DNA from: Neolecta irregularis DAH-3
Taxonomy: Eukaryota; Ascomycota; Neolectomycetes; Neolectales; Neolectaceae
Direction of reading: 5' to 3'
DNA: 11,344 bases
Assembly (NCBI GenBank): GCA_001929475.1
Contig: LXFE01000407.1
Span: forward strand, 1-11,344
This document shows positions 8,507 through 11,344 of the stretch, piece after piece (position 1 is the first letter of the stretch; each line of letters opens with the position of its first letter). The position numbers and the translations under genes are program-made. The notes beneath the pieces were generated by a model, which did not search any database, had not been told where the DNA came from, and saw nothing but the letters and a program-made list of their open reading frames with translations.

Positions 8507-9152
8507 TCAATTATCCTTTTCTGATTCCACCACAATCGATGCTAATAAAGGACTGACATCCTTTCCCCGTCCCAAGAAACCATTCATGCTTCCCTGAACA
8601 TCACTCCGCAGAACACAAAAATTACTTTCCCCAACAAGTTTTCCTTTCTCTACACACTCAAGAACCCTAAATCTTTAATACATTTATATCGTAGAATAAA
8701 CCAATCCGCAGAGACATATTTTGCCTTTGCACCCCGTCTTTTGAGAATCTCTTTTTGGAATTTTCCACCAGCAAGGCCAATATGGCCAAGAATAACGTGT
8801 GTACATTTCGCATTAAATGTGAAGTTTATTTCCCCAGAATGTGTAACGACAAGTCTTTTCAGCTCGAGATCTGTGATTTTTGGACCTGTATATCCATTCA
8901 CGTAAACAGTACAGCCTATATGTCAATTACTGTTAAAAGGGAGCCGATACCTCTGAAAATATCGCTTTTCGTCTCTCCAACCTTTTGCAGTTGCCGTCGA
9001 ATCTTTTGTTGACGAGAGAGGTTATATGTTGACGACCGACCAGGGCCATTAGCGACCTGATGTCCCGTTGTCGCAGAGGAGTAACAATCAAATGGCTTTC
9101 GTGACGAAGAGACTACTGAACGGATTGACGAAGCTACTTTAGATGTCGACAT
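8507..9152 (-). CDS. Small single-BRCT-domain protein
   Basis: Exons in transcript order are 8951-9152, 8702-8915 and 8507-8666; they total 576 nt (191 residues plus stop). Both introns are 35 nt. The N-terminal 66 residues are Ser-rich with a basic helix (RQQKIRRQLQK). A BRCT domain fills about 67-155: CTVYVNGYTGP at the first strand, the KCTHVIL strand, and the DWVLECVEKGKLVGESNF end (138-155) with the conserved Trp139. The second intron (8667-8701) is essential: reading through gives a stop soon after the Trp, whereas splicing restores the last helix. BRCT domains bind phosphopeptides or partner BRCTs in DNA damage response. The domain resembles the Rev1 N-terminal BRCT (VYVNGYT pattern), but there is no polymerase domain here. 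Start: the ATG at 9152; the upstream extension in frame has only non-ATG starts. Function beyond DNA repair association is inference. Confidence 0.85.
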
Positions 9153-9372
9153 TGAAGAAAAACAAGTGGTCAGATTGTTGTATCGATGTCGGAGAATAGG
9201 ATATTTGGGTCCGGAAAGGATCGAGGATCGACCCAATTAGTCACATTGTTTAAGACAACAAAATATAGACGTCGTTTTAATATGGATTACACAAAAATGA
9301 AATGAAAGACAAGAGATGATCAAACTCAGAATTCTATTATAAATACCCCAGCTACCATAGCTGTTAATATTT
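9153..9372. other. Intergenic region between the BRCT gene and tRNA
   Basis: This is the promoter side of the BRCT gene and the 5' flank of the tRNA. The minus-strand frame stays open back to about 9236 but has no ATG there, so I do not count it as coding. The part from 9241 is A/T-rich. No other feature is visible. Confidence 0.45.
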
Positions 9373-9379
9373 GCTTGCA

Positions 9380-9391
9380 TAGATCAGTTGG
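9380..9391 (+). promoter_or_regulatory. RNA polymerase III A box (internal)
   Basis: TAGATCAGTTGG matches the A-box consensus TRGYNNARNNGG except at the Y position, where the GATC D stem puts an A. It lies inside the tRNA as expected. Confidence 0.7.
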
Positions 9392-9439
9392 TTAGATCGC
9401 CGACCTAATACTGTAGTATTGGGTAGTCGGAGGCCGACA

Positions 9440-9450
9440 GTTCGAGCCTG
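9440..9450 (+). promoter_or_regulatory. RNA polymerase III B box (internal)
   Basis: GTTCGAGCC fits the B-box consensus GWTCRANNC completely and coincides with the T arm of the tRNA. Confidence 0.8.
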
Positions 9451-9464
9451 TCTGTGAGCAGTTG

Positions 9465-9469
9465 TTTTT
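9465..9469 (+). terminator. RNA polymerase III oligo-T terminator
   Basis: A run of five T starts five bases after the discriminator base of the tRNA, at the position and length typical for Pol III termination in fungi. Confidence 0.8.
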
Positions 9470-9920
9470 GCTAGCTGTTTCTCACCTCCACTACAACGTT
9501 TGAGCAATTCAACTAGAGCTTTTACCCGCACGAGAATCTGTTTGCTCAGGTTGCGGGCAAATCATTTATCACAAACTAGAAGGTGGAATCAATAAATTCC
9601 TATCAACTAGGAAATTCTCAACCTCCGCGGTCCTGACAGTAGCCAAAGGTATTCCTTTTAACATTGCTACCCATATTTTTCCTCTCCTCGTGTTTCTTCT
9701 CGTTAACTTTCTATTATTATAACGATGTATTACTTGATGGAAATTCTTATTTAAGGAATTAATTCAGAAAATGAACTTACTAGAGGTTTCAGTGTTACCC
9801 CTCACGAACTATATTAAGCTTAAGTTACGACTATTTGTGAAGAGTATCTTGATTTTTCGGCTATCTTATTCTCAAAACTTTTCGATTGAATTTTTCCTTC
9901 ATAGGCAATTTATCCTACAA
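9470..9920. other. Upstream region of the predicted secreted-protein gene
   Basis: No supported gene. The region becomes A/T-rich toward the 3' side. Two weak inverted repeats occur: CCCGCA (9525-9530) with TGCGGG (9552-9557), and TTCCTA (9597-9602) with TAGGAA (9608-9613, 5-nt loop). The frame of the downstream gene is already open from an ATG at 9771, but the 50 residues before the signal peptide look non-coding, so I start that gene at 9921. Confidence 0.45.
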
Positions 9921-11291
9921 ATGCGGTTCCTTGGATTATTTCTTGCCCTACTTCTCTTAGGCGTGGCATTCGAAATACAATTTGCATCAAAATTCGATCT
10001 AATTTATGACGGGTCCTTTTACAACTGGAAAAACCCTCAGGATTTCCTAATTGCCTTTGAAAATCGAAATCCAGAGGCAAGAATATCGGATTGTCTTTCT
10101 GAATGTTTGAATGCCCAATTCACATGTGCAATGGTTACATTTTTCTATGAATTTTCTGATCTATGCCATTGTCACTTGTCGAAGACAAGGGCTTTGGAGA
10201 ATAAACCAATCAACCCTGGGGAAGATTTAAGTTCATATCCTAATCTCAAGGCTATGATCTTCGTGTATGGTTCTTGTTATTTCGCGCTGCTGATTCCATA
10301 TAGACGAAAAGATCTTCTCCCCACTCCCCCGGCTCTTGAGCCATTACTTTCTTGGAGACCTCTATTGGAATGGTCAAATATTATTATACCAAAATACCAC
10401 CTGCAACCGAGAAGAAGAAAAACTACCGAATATCTAACCCTGCTCCATAAGCTACTATTCATAGCAAAGCCTCCTTCAACTTACCCACCATACGACCGCT
10501 TGCTTTTGACTACGCTCGAGCTAATGAATGGTCGTTCGCTTTCCTCGTTATCGGTAGATGTGCTTTTGAATACAACGATTAGTCACATTTTCCGTCATCA
10601 TTCTTCAGTGAGTTCATCCGATTACCGTAGTAGTACCGGGCTCTTTATCAACAGATATAAAGATGAGGATGACGGTCTGCCGATGAAGACTATTATTTAC
10701 AAACCAATGGAAATATCTACCTCTGCTCGAAAATCCTGGATATTTTTCGAATGCGAGAGGAATTCATTTGTCCCAGAACCTCAAACTTTTTGGCAAATGG
10801 TGAATTCTGCATTTGCTATGACGGAGCCTTCCTCTGTTTACACCGATGAAATTCGATATCACTCGTTCGGGGTCAAGCTCACGGATGAAGAGCATAAAAA
10901 GATCACGCGGATGGCTAGGGAAAATATTGAAGAAGAATACGAGAATATTATCGACTTGAAGTATGTGGATTCCCCAGGAGTGAACGGGTACGGGAGCGAG
11001 CCTTCAATAAATGCAGTTCTTAGCATTATCAATCACGTCTTATCGCTTAGTTTTGGACGGGAAAATGTCAATAAAACAATTCATGTCACTGATTACGGAA
11101 TTCACACCACATCAGGTGTCACTTTCAAAGACGGAATTGATCATCTGGGACAAAGTTTCCGAGTTTTCCTGAAAGATTATATTATCGCATTGGTAATGTT
11201 AAACCACCAAGAAGTATTTAGGGGGTTGGTAAGGCAAACTACGAGGATTGCGAGGAATAATGCATTTTCAGATGTGGATGTTATTGGCTGA
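9921..11291 (+). CDS. Predicted secreted protein of unknown family; exon structure uncertain in the middle
   Basis: One frame is open throughout (456 residues from 9921). MRFLGLFLALLLLGVAFEI is a clear signal peptide; an ATG at 9771 in the same frame would place 50 unlikely residues before it, so 9921 is preferred. Five cysteines cluster at residues 58-84 (C58, C62, C69, C82, C84), as in small extracellular domains. The last 200 residues read as a normal soluble protein with no motif I recognise. The middle (about 10265-10608) is rich in Leu/Pro/Arg and reads like an off-frame. A spliced model with introns 10270-10303 (34 nt), 10373-10451 (79 nt) and 10554-10608 (55 nt) gives a whole 400-residue frame with more protein-like sequence (for example SHYFLGDLYWNATIHSK). 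I cannot decide between the two. Its role is unknown; an effector or wall protein is only a guess. Confidence 0.6.
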   Translation: MRFLGLFLALLLLGVAFEIQFASKFDLIYDGSFYNWKNPQDFLIAFENRNPEARISDCLSECLNAQFTCAMVTFFYEFSDLCHCHLSKTRALENKPINPGEDLSSYPNLKAMIFVYGSCYFALLIPYRRKDLLPTPPALEPLLSWRPLLEWSNIIIPKYHLQPRRRKTTEYLTLLHKLLFIAKPPSTYPPYDRLLLTTLELMNGRSLSSLSVDVLLNTTISHIFRHHSSVSSSDYRSSTGLFINRYKDEDDGLPMKTIIYKPMEISTSARKSWIFFECERNSFVPEPQTFWQMVNSAFAMTEPSSVYTDEIRYHSFGVKLTDEEHKKITRMARENIEEEYENIIDLKYVDSPGVNGYGSEPSINAVLSIINHVLSLSFGRENVNKTIHVTDYGIHTTSGVTFKDGIDHLGQSFRVFLKDYIIALVMLNHQEVFRGLVRQTTRIARNNAFSDVDVIG

Positions 11292-11344
11292 GATAACATG
11301 AGGCACAGAATATTAATTAGTACCAAATTTTTAATTGGATTTTT
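11292..11344. other. 3' flank of the last gene
   Basis: A/T-rich sequence with T runs after the stop codon, as expected for a 3' untranslated region. Nothing else is visible before the window ends. Confidence 0.4.

Larger units (their letters stand above)
9373..9460 (+). tRNA. tRNA-Ile(AAT) with a 14-nt intron
   Basis: The full cloverleaf folds: acceptor 9373-9379 with 9453-9459 (7 pairs, two of them G-T wobbles), D stem GATC/GATC with a 9-nt loop containing GG, anticodon stem CCGAC/GTCGG (9400-9404 with 9426-9430), 5-nt variable loop, T stem GACAG/CTGTC with loop TTCGAGC, discriminator A at 9460. The anticodon loop is 21 nt; removing 9411-9424 (14 nt, between positions 37 and 38, the standard nuclear site) leaves CTAATAA, the usual tRNA-Ile loop with anticodon AAT (9407-9409, read as IAU). 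In the precursor, AATAC pairs perfectly with GTATT (9416-9420), the expected anticodon-intron helix. The mature length is 74 nt without CCA. The acceptor and D stems are weaker than is usual for this isoacceptor, so a degenerate copy is possible. Confidence 0.9.

Noticed and set aside
8755-9012. Plus-strand ORF of 85 residues opposite the BRCT gene
   Set aside because: It is a shadow of the BRCT exons on the other strand with a cysteine-rich, random-looking translation.
9525-9613. Inverted repeats as a small mobile element or structured RNA
   Set aside because: The stems are only 6 bp, unrelated to each other, and show no target-site duplication or conserved RNA pattern.
9771-9920. N-terminal extension of the secreted protein from ATG 9771
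   Set aside because: It would bury a textbook signal peptide 50 residues inside the protein; translation from 9921 is more plausible.

Overview
The window looks like nuclear DNA from a filamentous-type fungus, probably Dikarya. It has dense genes on both strands, eukaryotic GT-AG introns, a nuclear tRNA with an intron at the canonical position, and proteins of clearly fungal type (a full-length eukaryotic 5-oxoprolinase, a PC4/Sub1 coactivator, a fungal MIT-domain protein). I cannot place it further from sequence alone. The most distinctive trait is intron size: 24 introns that I could set by protein-family alignment and frame closure are only 34-50 nt, most of them 34-43 nt.

Layout. 1-178: upstream region of the first gene. 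179-4606 (+): 5-oxoprolinase, 15 coding exons, 1303 residues, including one apparent GC-AG intron and a 24-nt microexon. 4607-4929: shared 3' region. 4930-7111 (-): MIT-domain protein, 7 coding exons, 643 residues, with an 18-nt microexon. 7112-8001: shared divergent upstream region with a few tiny candidate ORFs. 8002-8422 (+): SUB1/PC4 coactivator, 3 exons, 111 residues. 8507-9152 (-): single-BRCT protein, 3 exons, 191 residues, tail-to-tail with SUB1. 9373-9460 (+): tRNA-Ile(AAT) with a 14-nt intron and an oligo-T terminator. 9921-11291 (+): predicted secreted protein of unknown family whose middle section may contain further short introns.

The genes do not form a pathway: glutathione-cycle metabolism, membrane/ESCRT-type trafficking, transcription, DNA repair or damage signalling, tRNA and a secreted orphan. 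I see no transposon, CRISPR array or biosynthetic cluster. The points of real interest are the ultra-short introns (three are in-frame and stop-free, so retention would stay open), the GC-AG intron, the microexons, the unusual tRNA and the orphan secreted protein. All exon models rest on reading frame, splice dinucleotides and remembered family motifs; no transcript data were available.
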